A DNA stretch of 52,638 bases, taken from positions 1 to 52,638 of the forward strand of contig JAFGFM010000129.1 of NCBI GenBank assembly GCA_016931115.1, read 5' to 3'. Positions within the stretch are counted from its first letter, which is position 1. The number at the start of each line of letters is the position of its first letter. The position numbers and the translations under genes were made by a program. The notes beneath the pieces were generated by a model. That model saw only the letters and a program-made list of their open reading frames with translations. It was not told the origin of the DNA and did not search any database. The DNA comes from Deltaproteobacteria bacterium. GTDB lineage: Bacteria; Desulfobacterota; DSM-4660; Desulfatiglandales; HGW-15. Shown piece after piece: positions 16,410 to 25,320 of the stretch.

Positions 16410-16835
16410 ATGGAAAGGGATTTTTCTTATACGCTGTTAAGCCATACAGCTGATCTTGGGATGATAGTCAAAGGCGATTCATGTGAAGGGCTTTTCAGGA
16501 ATGCAGGTATGGCCCTTACAGATATCATGATACTGAGTAAGGGGCCCATGCCTGGTGTAAAAAAAGAAATTTCCATAAAGGGCAATGACCTCCCTGATCT
16601 AATGGTTAAATGGCTCTCAGAGATACTCTATCTCTTTGAGGGAGAGCATCTTATCACTACCGAAATAGTCGTTAATCAACTGAGCCGCAGCAGTATCAGC
16701 TCCACTCTTATAACAGGGGATTTTGACAGCAGATATCATGAGGTATTAAGAGAGATAAAGGCGGTTACATATCACCAGGTTGATGTCAGGGAAGATAGCG
16801 GAATATGGACAGCAAGGATTATTTTTGATCTATAG
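16410..16835 (+). CDS. Archease, RtcB activator
   Basis: The 141-residue protein matches archease in length and motifs: FSYTLLSHTADLGMIVKGDS at the N-terminus, KWLSEILYLFEGEH in the middle, and the C-terminal metal-site segment AVTYHQVDVREDSGIWTARI. Archease speeds guanylylation of the RNA ligase RtcB and allows multiple turnover. An in-frame ATG at 16374 would add 12 residues unlike the family; the ATG at 16410 with GGAG upstream begins the conserved sequence. RtcB follows after 8 bp, confirming the functional pair. Confidence 0.93.
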   Translation: MERDFSYTLLSHTADLGMIVKGDSCEGLFRNAGMALTDIMILSKGPMPGVKKEISIKGNDLPDLMVKWLSEILYLFEGEHLITTEIVVNQLSRSSISSTLITGDFDSRYHEVLREIKAVTYHQVDVREDSGIWTARIIFDL

Positions 16836-16843
16836 GGGTAAAC

Positions 16844-18277
16844 ATGAGAATAAAACTCGAAAAGATTGATGATAATCGGTGGATTATCCCGAAAACAGGC
16901 AGCATGAGGGTGCCTGGTATGATTTTTTCAAGCCAGGAGCTGATTGATGAGGTGCTTGATGGCGAAAGCATTACCCAGGTTGCAAATGTGAGCACCCTCC
17001 CGGGCATAGTGGGTTATTCCATAGCCATGCCGGACATACACTGGGGGTATGGCTTTCCTATTGGCGGGGTAGCGGCATTTCGAATGGAAGATGGTATTGT
17101 GTCGCCCGGGGGTGTCGGTTATGACATAAACTGCGGTTGCCGCCTCATGACCACCGGGCTTATGGCTGATGACATAAAACCCATGATAAGAGATATTGTG
17201 CTTGCACTGTACAGGGATATCCCATTGGGCGTAGGAAAGGGCGGGGAGATAAGGCTATCAAAAAAGGAAGGTGAGATGGTAGCCACCCTTGGGGCATCAT
17301 GGGCGACCAAACAGGGTTATGGCAATAAGGATGACCTGATCAGGACAGAGGAGAGGGGTGTTATGTCAGGTGCAGATCCTGATCTCTTAAGTGAAAGGGC
17401 TGTAAAAAGGGGAGTGGATCAGCTTGGCACCCTGGGTTCAGGTAACCATTTTTTAGAGATCCAGGTGGTTGATGAGATATATGACAGTAAAACAGCTGAC
17501 CTCTTTAATCTGCATAAAGGCGGTGTAACCCTCTTTCTGCACACAGGATCAAGGGGTTTCGGACACCAGATCTGTGATGATTTTTTAAAGAGGATGTCAG
17601 AGAATCCCCAGATTACAGGGCTTCCTGATAGGCAGCTTGCATGCGCCCCCATAGAATCTGATGCAGGCAAAAGGTATCTTGCGGCAATGGCATGTGCTGC
17701 CAATTATGCCTGGGCAAACAGGCAGGTGCTGATGCACCTTGCTCATGAATCAATGATGAAGGCACTCGGTACAACCCCGGTTGTGTTGCGTATGTCGCTC
17801 CTTTATGATGTCTCTCATAATATAGTCAAAATGGAACAACACAATGTGGATAACAGGAAGGCCCTTCTATGCGTGCACAGAAAAGGGGCAACCCGCGCCT
17901 TTCCACCCGGCCATGAAACACTGCTTGATATCTTCCGTGAGACAGGTCAGCCTGTGCTCATCCCCGGTGACATGGGGACTTGCTCCTATGTGCTTGCAGG
18001 AGACTACGGTTCTATGGATAAAAGCTTTGGTTCCAGCTGCCACGGGGCCGGGCGAACGCTTAGCAGGAGCATAGCCATAAAAAAGGCACAGGGGAGATCC
18101 ATACAGAAGGAGCTTGAGGAGAAGGGCATTTTTGTCCAGGCAGGGGGCAGGCACACCCTTAAGGAGGAGATGCCCGAGGCATATAAGGATGTATCCAAGG
18201 TGGTTGATGCAGTGCATAATGCAGGTCTGGCCAGAAAGATAGCCCGTTTAAGGCCTTTGGGCGTAATCAAGGGATAA
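16844..18277 (+). CDS. rtcB: RNA-splicing ligase RtcB
   Basis: The 477-residue protein is a full-length RtcB. Visible active-site motifs are MPDIHWGYGFPIGGVAAF, GVGYDINCGCRL with the metal-binding cysteine (about C97), GTLGSGNHFLEIQ, HTGSRGFGHQ, and SSCHGAGRTLSR with the histidine that becomes guanylylated (H400, equivalent to His404 of the Pyrococcus enzyme). It joins 2',3'-cyclic phosphate or 3'-phosphate RNA ends to 5'-OH ends using GTP and Mn2+, repairing tRNA or rRNA broken by stress nucleases. It sits between archease and a histidine kinase (19-bp gap). No RtcA or RtcR is nearby. Confidence 0.96.
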   Translation: MRIKLEKIDDNRWIIPKTGSMRVPGMIFSSQELIDEVLDGESITQVANVSTLPGIVGYSIAMPDIHWGYGFPIGGVAAFRMEDGIVSPGGVGYDINCGCRLMTTGLMADDIKPMIRDIVLALYRDIPLGVGKGGEIRLSKKEGEMVATLGASWATKQGYGNKDDLIRTEERGVMSGADPDLLSERAVKRGVDQLGTLGSGNHFLEIQVVDEIYDSKTADLFNLHKGGVTLFLHTGSRGFGHQICDDFLKRMSENPQITGLPDRQLACAPIESDAGKRYLAAMACAANYAWANRQVLMHLAHESMMKALGTTPVVLRMSLLYDVSHNIVKMEQHNVDNRKALLCVHRKGATRAFPPGHETLLDIFRETGQPVLIPGDMGTCSYVLAGDYGSMDKSFGSSCHGAGRTLSRSIAIKKAQGRSIQKELEEKGIFVQAGGRHTLKEEMPEAYKDVSKVVDAVHNAGLARKIARLRPLGVIKG

Positions 18278-18296
18278 TTATTTTTGGGGAGATAAA

Positions 18297-20255
18297 ATGA
18301 CTCAAAAACCATCCTGTAAAGAGCTGGAAAAAAGGGTAAAAGAGCTTGAAGAGCTGGTTCTAAAAGGCAAAGGCATAGAGCAGGAATTGGTTGAAAGCAA
18401 CAGGTTATTAAAGGAGGTCCAGAGGGTCGCAAGGATTGGGAGCTGGCTGTATGATCCTGTAACAGATGTTCTTACCTGGTCAGAAGAGATGTATGATATT
18501 TTCGGTCTTCCACATCAGGCCGGCCCGCCACTTTATGGTGATATCCGCACTCTGATACATCCTGATGACTGGGCTCCCTTTAATATGGCAGTGACCGGGG
18601 CATTAAGGAATGGAACCGGCTACAGTCTTGAAATAAGGATCATCAGGCCCAGCGGGGATCTAAGGTATCTCAATATAAGGGGTTATGCTGAAAAGGATGA
18701 TAAAGGCACAATAAAAAGGTTTATTGGCACAACACAGGATATTACTGAAAGTAAAAGGTCACAGGAGGCCCTGTTGGTGAGCGAGGAGCGTTACCGCGCC
18801 CTTTTTGACAATATCCCCATAAACACGGTGGTTGTGGACAGGAAAGGTAAAATCACGGCATTCAGGTTTCCTGAGCATGAAGAGCAGATACTAAAACCCG
18901 CTATTGGCGATGTGATGTATGTGGATTTTGCAAAATACCCGCATATGGATATGTATAGAGAGTTGATGGAGAGCATGGAGAGAGGGACTGAGAAGGAGTA
19001 CCTGGATCTAAGATATGGCGACAAATTTTTGCACATAAGGATAAATCCCTATAAGGATGGGGCGATAATCACAGCCATAGATACAACATCTGTCAGGAAA
19101 CTTGAATCTGAGCTCCAGCACAGCCGTAAAATGGAGTCTCTTGGCACGCTTGCAGGAGGTATTGCACATGAATTTAATAATATCCTCGGGATAATCCTTG
19201 GGAATGCCGAACTTGCAGTAGAATATATAGCTCAAAAAAATCCCGCCTCGGAATGTGTGAAAGAGATAATGGATGCATCGCTCAGGGCAAAGGATGTGGT
19301 GAGGCAGATCATGAGTTTTGCCAGAAGGAGCTATGTTGAAAAAAGGCCAATGCTTATTGCCAGCGTTATCAGGGACTCTGTAAAACTCATTGCCTCCACT
19401 ATCCCCAGGGGTATAAGGATAAGCGAAAAGATACTCTGCCATTCAGAGGTTATCCTGGGGAACAAAACCGAGGTAGGCCAGATCATCATGAACCTGTGTA
19501 AAAATTCTGAACAGGCCATTAAGGGGGGAGTAGGCGAGATAGAGGTATTACTGGAACCCCTGATCCTTGATGACCTTATGGCAGCTGAATATGAGAATCT
19601 TTCGCCCGGAAGTTATATAAGGCGTGCAATAAAGGATACTGGAGAGGGGATAGCCCCTGAGATCATGGATCGTATTTTTGAGCCATACTTTACCACCAAG
19701 GAGATTGATGAAGGGCTTGGCATGGGGCTTGCGGTTGTTTACGGGATTATAAAGAAGTATGATGGCGCGATAAGGATTAAGAGTGAACCTGGTAAAGGGA
19801 CCACTGTTGAGGTTCTTTTCCCCGTATCAGAGACAAAGGTCGATGAAATCGAATCAGTTTCAGAAATACTCCCGAAAGGCAGCGAGCATATCCTGTTTGT
19901 TGATGATGAACCCTCCCTTGTCAGGATCGCAGGCAATATAATGGAACAGCAGGGTTACCGGGTTACAGGGCTTACAAGCAGCATGGAGGCCCTCAACCTC
20001 TTTATAAAAGAACCTGACAGTTTTGATCTTATTATCTCTGACATCTCCATGCCTGATTTGCCCGGGGATGCGCTTGTAAGAGAGATCCATAAAATCAGGC
20101 CTGAAATCCCTGTCATACTCTCTTCAGGACAGAGTGACCCTGTAGGCTATGACCTTTTAAAGGAGCTTTCTGTTGTAGCCTTTGCCATGAAGCCCTTAAA
20201 AAGGAGGGAGCTTATCAGGACAGTCCGGGATATACTGGACAAGGCCGGGGTTTAA
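18297..20255 (+). CDS. Hybrid histidine kinase (PAS-PAS-HisKA-HATPase-REC) in the rtcB operon
   Basis: 652 residues, soluble. An N-terminal coiled coil (5-38) is followed by PAS/PAC 1 (45-155, RIGSWLYDPVTDVLTWSEEM), a shorter PAS 2 (163-270), HisKA with His291 in GGIAHEFNN, HATPase (about 385-505) with N box NLCKNSEQAI, G1 DTGEGI and G2 GLGMGLAVV, and a C-terminal receiver with phospho-Asp582 in SDISMPD and the lysine in AMKPLK. All catalytic residues are present. ATG lies 19 bp after rtcB, preceded by GGGGAG, so it is probably co-transcribed with archease and rtcB. A link between RNA damage sensing and phosphorelay is suggested by position only. Confidence 0.92.
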   Translation: MTQKPSCKELEKRVKELEELVLKGKGIEQELVESNRLLKEVQRVARIGSWLYDPVTDVLTWSEEMYDIFGLPHQAGPPLYGDIRTLIHPDDWAPFNMAVTGALRNGTGYSLEIRIIRPSGDLRYLNIRGYAEKDDKGTIKRFIGTTQDITESKRSQEALLVSEERYRALFDNIPINTVVVDRKGKITAFRFPEHEEQILKPAIGDVMYVDFAKYPHMDMYRELMESMERGTEKEYLDLRYGDKFLHIRINPYKDGAIITAIDTTSVRKLESELQHSRKMESLGTLAGGIAHEFNNILGIILGNAELAVEYIAQKNPASECVKEIMDASLRAKDVVRQIMSFARRSYVEKRPMLIASVIRDSVKLIASTIPRGIRISEKILCHSEVILGNKTEVGQIIMNLCKNSEQAIKGGVGEIEVLLEPLILDDLMAAEYENLSPGSYIRRAIKDTGEGIAPEIMDRIFEPYFTTKEIDEGLGMGLAVVYGIIKKYDGAIRIKSEPGKGTTVEVLFPVSETKVDEIESVSEILPKGSEHILFVDDEPSLVRIAGNIMEQQGYRVTGLTSSMEALNLFIKEPDSFDLIISDISMPDLPGDALVREIHKIRPEIPVILSSGQSDPVGYDLLKELSVVAFAMKPLKRRELIRTVRDILDKAGV

Positions 20256-20275
20256 ATATTGCAGGAGATTTTTTA

Positions 20276-20304
20276 TTGACATAAAAATTGCAACCCCATA
20301 TACT
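20276..20304 (+). promoter_or_regulatory. sigma-70 promoter of the MTHFR-like gene
   Basis: Perfect TTGACA (20276-20281), a 17-bp spacer and TATACT (20299-20304), about 57 bp before the ATG at 20361. A GAAAGAAGGGAA purine-rich ribosome site precedes that ATG. Confidence 0.75.
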
Positions 20305-20360
20305 TCAGCCCTCTAAAAGAGGATTCTTATCAACTATTTAAAGAAAGAAGGGAATGAAAA

Positions 20361-21149
20361 ATGAAGATATTATATGAATTTATCCCAAGGCTTGATTTTG
20401 TCAGCTCAGCAGCAAAGGTTAAGGATCTGGTAGACGGATTCAATATTACAGACAGCGCTGGTGGCGCACCTGCACCAGGTGGAATTTCTGTGGCATGCGT
20501 TTTAAAGCAGATATATCCGGACAAGGTAACCATACCCATGATGATTACCAACTACAAGGGGCCGGTTGAAGTGGGTGCATCTGCTCTTGCCGCAGAGGCA
20601 ATGGGCGTTGATGGCATTCTGCCTGACCCGGGCGATCCTCCGAGATATGGCACACTGATCAGGACACGTGAAGATGGCTCCTGCCAGACTATCTCTGACC
20701 CGGATGAAATCCTTGCATACAGGCGCTCTACAGGCCCGGCTGAAGAGGTAAGGAATTTTCTCCGCAAATCTATAAAGATAAACAAGACAAAAATTGGTTG
20801 TCTCCTGACCGCACGCGTACCTGCTGAGGCCGCTATTGAACGCATGAAGGATGACTGGGATTTCGGTTTTTTCCTGAGATTGGAAGAGTCAACCCTGCCC
20901 AAACTGAAAGAGATAGGCACAGAATGCAAACGCATGGGCAAATCCTTTTATCCATATTTTATAGTGGGTACAGAGAAAAACCAGAAGGTATTGCAGCGGA
21001 TCGGCTGGCCAGCCAGCGCAACCATGGAGACCGCTGAAAAATTTATTGCTGATATGGAAGGTTATGTAGACGGCATAATCGCCACCTGCCTTGGTGATGT
21101 AGCATCAGATATGGAACTGCTTGCAAAGGCTCAGAAATTCAGGGGTTAA
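20361..21149 (+). CDS. Methylenetetrahydrofolate reductase-like TIM-barrel protein
   Basis: The 262-residue protein begins with the MetF-type strand YEFIPRLDF and contains NITDSAGGAPAPGGISVACV, MMITNYKGPVEVGASALAAE and GVDGILPDPGDPPRYG. That order resembles the MTHFR family (cofactor-proximal Asp, then the Gly-Asp-x-Pro segment). MTHFRs reduce CH2-tetrahydrofolate to CH3-tetrahydrofolate on FAD. Here the usual LTGD box reads PDPGD, and the protein is short, so it may use another pterin or act in a complex. It has its own promoter and a terminator and stands alone. Family-level call moderate; the exact substrate is unknown. Confidence 0.65.
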   Translation: MKILYEFIPRLDFVSSAAKVKDLVDGFNITDSAGGAPAPGGISVACVLKQIYPDKVTIPMMITNYKGPVEVGASALAAEAMGVDGILPDPGDPPRYGTLIRTREDGSCQTISDPDEILAYRRSTGPAEEVRNFLRKSIKINKTKIGCLLTARVPAEAAIERMKDDWDFGFFLRLEESTLPKLKEIGTECKRMGKSFYPYFIVGTEKNQKVLQRIGWPASATMETAEKFIADMEGYVDGIIATCLGDVASDMELLAKAQKFRG

Positions 21150-21200
21150 TTTAAAGCCCGCTGAATATATTTTTGTTTAAATCTGCCCCCAGGGGTGAAT

Positions 21201-21235
21201 AAAAAAAGGCCGAAATTTGATTCGGCCTTTTTTAT
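21201..21235. terminator. Bidirectional rho-independent terminator
   Basis: AAAAAAAGGCCGAAATTTGA followed by TTCGGCCTTTTTT. GGCCGAA pairs perfectly with TTCGGCC around a 6-base loop, with A tract left and T tract right, so it can stop transcripts from both the MTHFR-like gene and the converging helicase gene. Confidence 0.85.
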
Positions 21236-21341
21236 GCCTGTAAAATCTGTAATTTTATTATCATATTTAACCTGAGTAGATGTTGGGTTAAATACAATAA
21301 TATTTACACCCCGTCGTTATCAATAAAGAAAGATTAAGTTA

Positions 21342-24300
21342 TTACAGACAAATTTTTTTATTATACCCGCAGAAGCGGCATTCGGCCCCTTTATCCCTTG
21401 TGGCCCTGACCTCTGCCTGCCATATCTCTTTATCCTCAAGCTCATCCATTTTTAGTGAGATATTATCGAGTATATCAGATGGATTTCCCGGCCAGTTGCA
21501 TTCAAGCAGGTGCCCGTTATCAAGAAAATAGATATACTGTTTTTCCACCTTTTTGTTCAATATCTTCTCCAGCGACCACCTGTAAAAGGCGAGCTGTATA
21601 TCATAGCCGCTTTCAATAACAATCTGCCCGGGGGATTTTTCTTTTGTATCATTGCTCTTCCAGTCTATGATTGTCCATAACCCTGTCTCAGGGTCCTCTA
21701 TTATCATGTCCATCACCCCCCTGAACTCTATTCCAGGCCTGGCAGTAACAAGAAATGGCACTTCAGTGAAAAGGTTCTTTCCTTTCATGAGATCAATCAA
21801 CCCTTTATCTCTTACTGTATTCATGAGCAGCTGTCTTATTCTTTCAAGGCAGAGATCCACTCTGCAATCATCAGGGGGCATCCTCTTTTTTATCTGTTCA
21901 AAGAGGGTCTCATCAAAGGGGCTTCCGAACCTGTGTCTTTCAAGGTAGCCATGGATAAAATTACCTGTATACAGTGCATTCTTTGAATCATAATCCTCCA
22001 TGCCCTCAGATAAGGTTATTTCATCAGGGAGCTCTTCATCATCATATGTGCTGTCATACTCGCCCTCCGTAAGCTTCAGGACTGTGTTAAAATAAAACCT
22101 GACAGGGCATTTTAAAAAGATGCGCACAGAGGTAAAGCTAACCTGCAAATAGGGGTTTGACCTTATTGGCCCGGTGAGATCAAGCTGCCTGATACTCTCG
22201 TCATATGCCCCAAAGGAATCCGGGTTTGGCCTTTGGGGCGAATATTCAATGCCCCTGAACCCCTCTATTTTTACCAGGGGCCTATTTATGATCGGGAAAA
22301 ACCTGTTATTGTCACTCTCTTCATCTTCGCCATACCCCAGGTTAAGGCTGTATATGTCAGTAAGAATCTGATTTATATTGGCCTTTTCCCTGTAGTCATC
22401 AGAGGTAAGGGCGGCAGGCTTTGTCTCCGGTTTTTCAGGATGTTCAACACACAGAAGCGCCAGGTGGTGCTCTGCCCTGGTGCACCCCACATAAAATACG
22501 CGCCTGTTTTCCGCTACCTCTTCAAGGTTGTTTCTGTGCATAAGCAGATGCATGAGCGGCCCCTTTTCCCTGCGAAAATCAAGGGATGGCACCTCAACAG
22601 GCCACAGGGGTATATCCCCTTCATGGCTGTTCCACCTTAAACTATTATTTTCTTCCGGCGTATAGAGCCTCAGGGGTTTACCTGTCTCAGGGGTAATCAC
22701 TATTTTTCTGTCAAGCTGGGGCAGGATCACCATAGGGAATTCAAGCCCCTTTGCTGCATGTATGGTCATAAGGGATATGGGGCTGTTTATGCCCCCTGCC
22801 ATGACTGCCTCTCCCTCATCCTCATCCTGTTCCGCCATATCAAGGCAATATGTTACAAAGTCGTGTAAAGAGCCCTTTTCTTCAAACTGGAACCGCCGTG
22901 CGATATCCATGAGCTTTTCCATGTTCATCAGGGTCTGGTCGCCCCTCTCACTTGCCGAATAGGAGGCTGTGAGAGAACGCCTTGAAATGATGGTACGTAT
23001 CAGCTCGGATATGGTAAGGCGTGAGGCAAGCTCCCTGAAGGATGTGATCTCCCTAAAGACCTTATTTATGTAGGGGTGGTCAGGGATGTTCTTTTCAATG
23101 GCCTGCCCCTTTCTGTTATAGAAGAGATCAAATACCTCAGGGTCAGTTAACCCGAAGATCTGCCCCCTCAGGCAGCTTAAAATGGATATCTCCTGCCTTT
23201 CATCAGTGAGATAATTCAGGAGCTGAAGCATCTCTATCACCTCGCTGCTCTTATAAAAACCCTTTCCCCTGTGGATTACAAATGGGAGGCCTGCCTCCCT
23301 TAATATGTTTTCAAATCTCCTGATATGGGTGAAGGCATAAAAGAGTATGCCAATTGCCTTTTCATTTTTATTTATTTTTTCACGTATATCCTGATAGGTC
23401 CTGTATTCATAGGTTTCTGTGCCCTGTTTCCCAAGGATAGATTCTATGAGGTTAACAATCAGGGTTGCCTCTGTTTCAGGGTCTCCTGCCTTTTCAGATT
23501 CAGAAGAGAGAGAAGGGGTATAAATGGTTACAGACCCTTTTGCCTGCGGGTCATTAATTTTGCCATCAGCGAGCATTATATCCCTGGGTGCGGTCTCATA
23601 ATTTTTTATATCACCAGCATGCCTGCTGCTGAATATCTCTTCAAAGGTCCTGTTGAAAAAGGCGACCGGATTCTTATCGCTCCTGAAATTATGGGGCAGA
23701 TAGATATCGCCGCTTAAGATACTTTTCTGATCCTCTTTAGATAAATTATTAAACCTGTCAGTAATGGCAGCAGGATCAAACCCATCATCTATCTCTTTGA
23801 TGCGTCCGGTCATCTCCTCTGATTGAAAAAAGAGGGGGCCAGGTTTTATGTTTGATTGCTCTATCTCCTTTATTACCCTTTCAAACACCGTGACATCGCC
23901 TCCCCTGAAGCGGTAGATTGCCTGTCTCTTGTCTCCAACAACAAATATCCTGCCCGGAAGCAGTGCATTAAGGCTTTGCCCTGACGTATCCATGCAAAGG
24001 GTCCTGATGATTTCCCACTGTATCCTGTTGGTATCCTGGAACTCATCCACCATAATATAGCTGTATCTATCCTGGATCTTTTTAAGGTGCGGGAGGTTCC
24101 TGTTTTCGAGCATCCTTTTTAGAAACATGAGAGACCTTGTCTCAAGGTCAGAAAAATCAAGGCTGTTGATCAGTCCCTTTTCATGTGCGTATTTTTCTAT
24201 GGAAGCCTTTACCACCTTCATGAAGGAGGTAAGCTCCTTTTCAAATATGGAATCAGGATTCTTAAGGAAAAACAGGTCAGGATAGTGTCCATTAACCATA

Positions 24301-25178
24301 TCAATATATGAAAGCTCTCTGAGCCCGGCATCAACGCTGCATCTTTTTCTTGCCCCGCCACCTGCGCTGGCAAGGCTTCTCATCCTGCCAAAAAGGGCAG
24401 GTATGCCATAGCCAGTATCTTCTCTTTCACTTGAAGAATGCCACTCTTCAAGGATGGAGATCAGCTCCTTAGCTGTATCATTTCTGTTTTCTAACCCTGC
24501 AAGCCCCTGCATATAGGGCAGCACGAACCTCTCTTTCAGGTACAGGCAGTAATCATTGAACACCTGATCCTTCCAGTCGCTGATACTGAAAAGGCGTTCC
24601 TTTGTATCAAACACCCTTTCATATAATGATGAATTTTCGCTCAGACTCCTGACCGCGCTTATCAGGCTGTTTTTGCCCCCGAATGAACGCAGGAGAGGAA
24701 TAAGCTCATCCCTGTTTTCATCCCATATGGTTTTTATTGCCTCTTCAATGGCCCTGTTAAGTAACATTCGCTGTCGCATGCCCTGGGTGATCTTAAAATC
24801 AGGGTCAGTGGCTGACTCCACAGGGTGCTCCCTTAACAGGTTTGCACAGAATGAGTGGATTGTAGATATCCTGTTTTTGTCAAACTGATCCTTTGCATCC
24901 CTGATCCTCTCTCTTAACCTGTTGTTGCCCCCCTGGCTGAACCTTTTATCCAGGCTGATAAGCATCTCATAGATGCGGCCCTTCATCTCCTCTGCGGCCT
25001 TTTCTGTAAATGTGAGGGTAAGTATCTGCGGAAGGGTAACCCTCTCATCGGTAAGAAGGATAAAGCAGAAGCGGTGGCTTAATATCCGTGTTTTGCCAGC
25101 GCCAGGGCCAGCGGTAACAACCATGTTTCGGTTGTAATCAAGGGCGCTGAGCTGCTGTATGGTGAGGTCATTGAACAT
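21342..25178 (-). CDS. AddA/RecB-type UvrD helicase with Fe-S PD-(D/E)XK nuclease domain
   Basis: 1278 residues. Helicase motif I is VVTAGPGAGKTRILSHR (about 20-36), motif II VDEFQDTN (about 378), motif III VVGDKRQAIYRFRGGD, motif V TIHAAKGLEFP (about 808) and motif VI VFYVGCTRAEHH (about 899). The C-terminal nuclease contains EFRGVMDMI and IIDWKSND (about 1173) with QLAFYRW. Cys near 1023 (FLKCPVRFYF) plus Cys1267, 1270 and 1277 match the four-cysteine Fe-S staple of AddB and Cas4 nucleases. It should unwind and resect double-strand ends. No AddB or RecC gene is adjacent. A 1278-residue length suits AddA-type proteins. Confidence 0.92.
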   Translation of the reverse strand: MFNDLTIQQLSALDYNRNMVVTAGPGAGKTRILSHRFCFILLTDERVTLPQILTLTFTEKAAEEMKGRIYEMLISLDKRFSQGGNNRLRERIRDAKDQFDKNRISTIHSFCANLLREHPVESATDPDFKITQGMRQRMLLNRAIEEAIKTIWDENRDELIPLLRSFGGKNSLISAVRSLSENSSLYERVFDTKERLFSISDWKDQVFNDYCLYLKERFVLPYMQGLAGLENRNDTAKELISILEEWHSSSEREDTGYGIPALFGRMRSLASAGGGARKRCSVDAGLRELSYIDMVNGHYPDLFFLKNPDSIFEKELTSFMKVVKASIEKYAHEKGLINSLDFSDLETRSLMFLKRMLENRNLPHLKKIQDRYSYIMVDEFQDTNRIQWEIIRTLCMDTSGQSLNALLPGRIFVVGDKRQAIYRFRGGDVTVFERVIKEIEQSNIKPGPLFFQSEEMTGRIKEIDDGFDPAAITDRFNNLSKEDQKSILSGDIYLPHNFRSDKNPVAFFNRTFEEIFSSRHAGDIKNYETAPRDIMLADGKINDPQAKGSVTIYTPSLSSESEKAGDPETEATLIVNLIESILGKQGTETYEYRTYQDIREKINKNEKAIGILFYAFTHIRRFENILREAGLPFVIHRGKGFYKSSEVIEMLQLLNYLTDERQEISILSCLRGQIFGLTDPEVFDLFYNRKGQAIEKNIPDHPYINKVFREITSFRELASRLTISELIRTIISRRSLTASYSASERGDQTLMNMEKLMDIARRFQFEEKGSLHDFVTYCLDMAEQDEDEGEAVMAGGINSPISLMTIHAAKGLEFPMVILPQLDRKIVITPETGKPLRLYTPEENNSLRWNSHEGDIPLWPVEVPSLDFRREKGPLMHLLMHRNNLEEVAENRRVFYVGCTRAEHHLALLCVEHPEKPETKPAALTSDDYREKANINQILTDIYSLNLGYGEDEESDNNRFFPIINRPLVKIEGFRGIEYSPQRPNPDSFGAYDESIRQLDLTGPIRSNPYLQVSFTSVRIFLKCPVRFYFNTVLKLTEGEYDSTYDDEELPDEITLSEGMEDYDSKNALYTGNFIHGYLERHRFGSPFDETLFEQIKKRMPPDDCRVDLCLERIRQLLMNTVRDKGLIDLMKGKNLFTEVPFLVTARPGIEFRGVMDMIIEDPETGLWTIIDWKSNDTKEKSPGQIVIESGYDIQLAFYRWSLEKILNKKVEKQYIYFLDNGHLLECNWPGNPSDILDNISLKMDELEDKEIWQAEVRATRDKGAECRFCGYNKKICL

Positions 25179-25270
25179 ATTTTCTGATCTTTAAAATTTT
25201 CTTCATTATGTTGAGTCTGTGAATTTACATTTAATTATAATAATTGTAAACTCACTATCATATGAAAATT

Positions 25271-25299
25271 GTAGAGACGGGTTTTAAACCCGTCTCTAC
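25271..25299. repeat. 29-bp perfect palindrome
   Basis: GTAGAGACGGGTTT, one central T, then AAACCCGTCTCTAC: 14-bp arms with no mismatch. It lies between the divergent helicase and nucleotidyltransferase genes, without a T tract. The GTAGAGAC...GTCTCTAC ends are typical of dispersed palindromic repeats found in many bacterial genomes. Confidence 0.8.
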
Positions 25300-25320
25300 C
25301 TGATAATAAGGAGAATTGAA

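Noticed and set aside
21342-25178. Cas4-like nuclease as sign of a CRISPR locus
   Set aside because: The nuclease is the C-terminus of an AddA-type helicase; no repeat array or cas gene is present.
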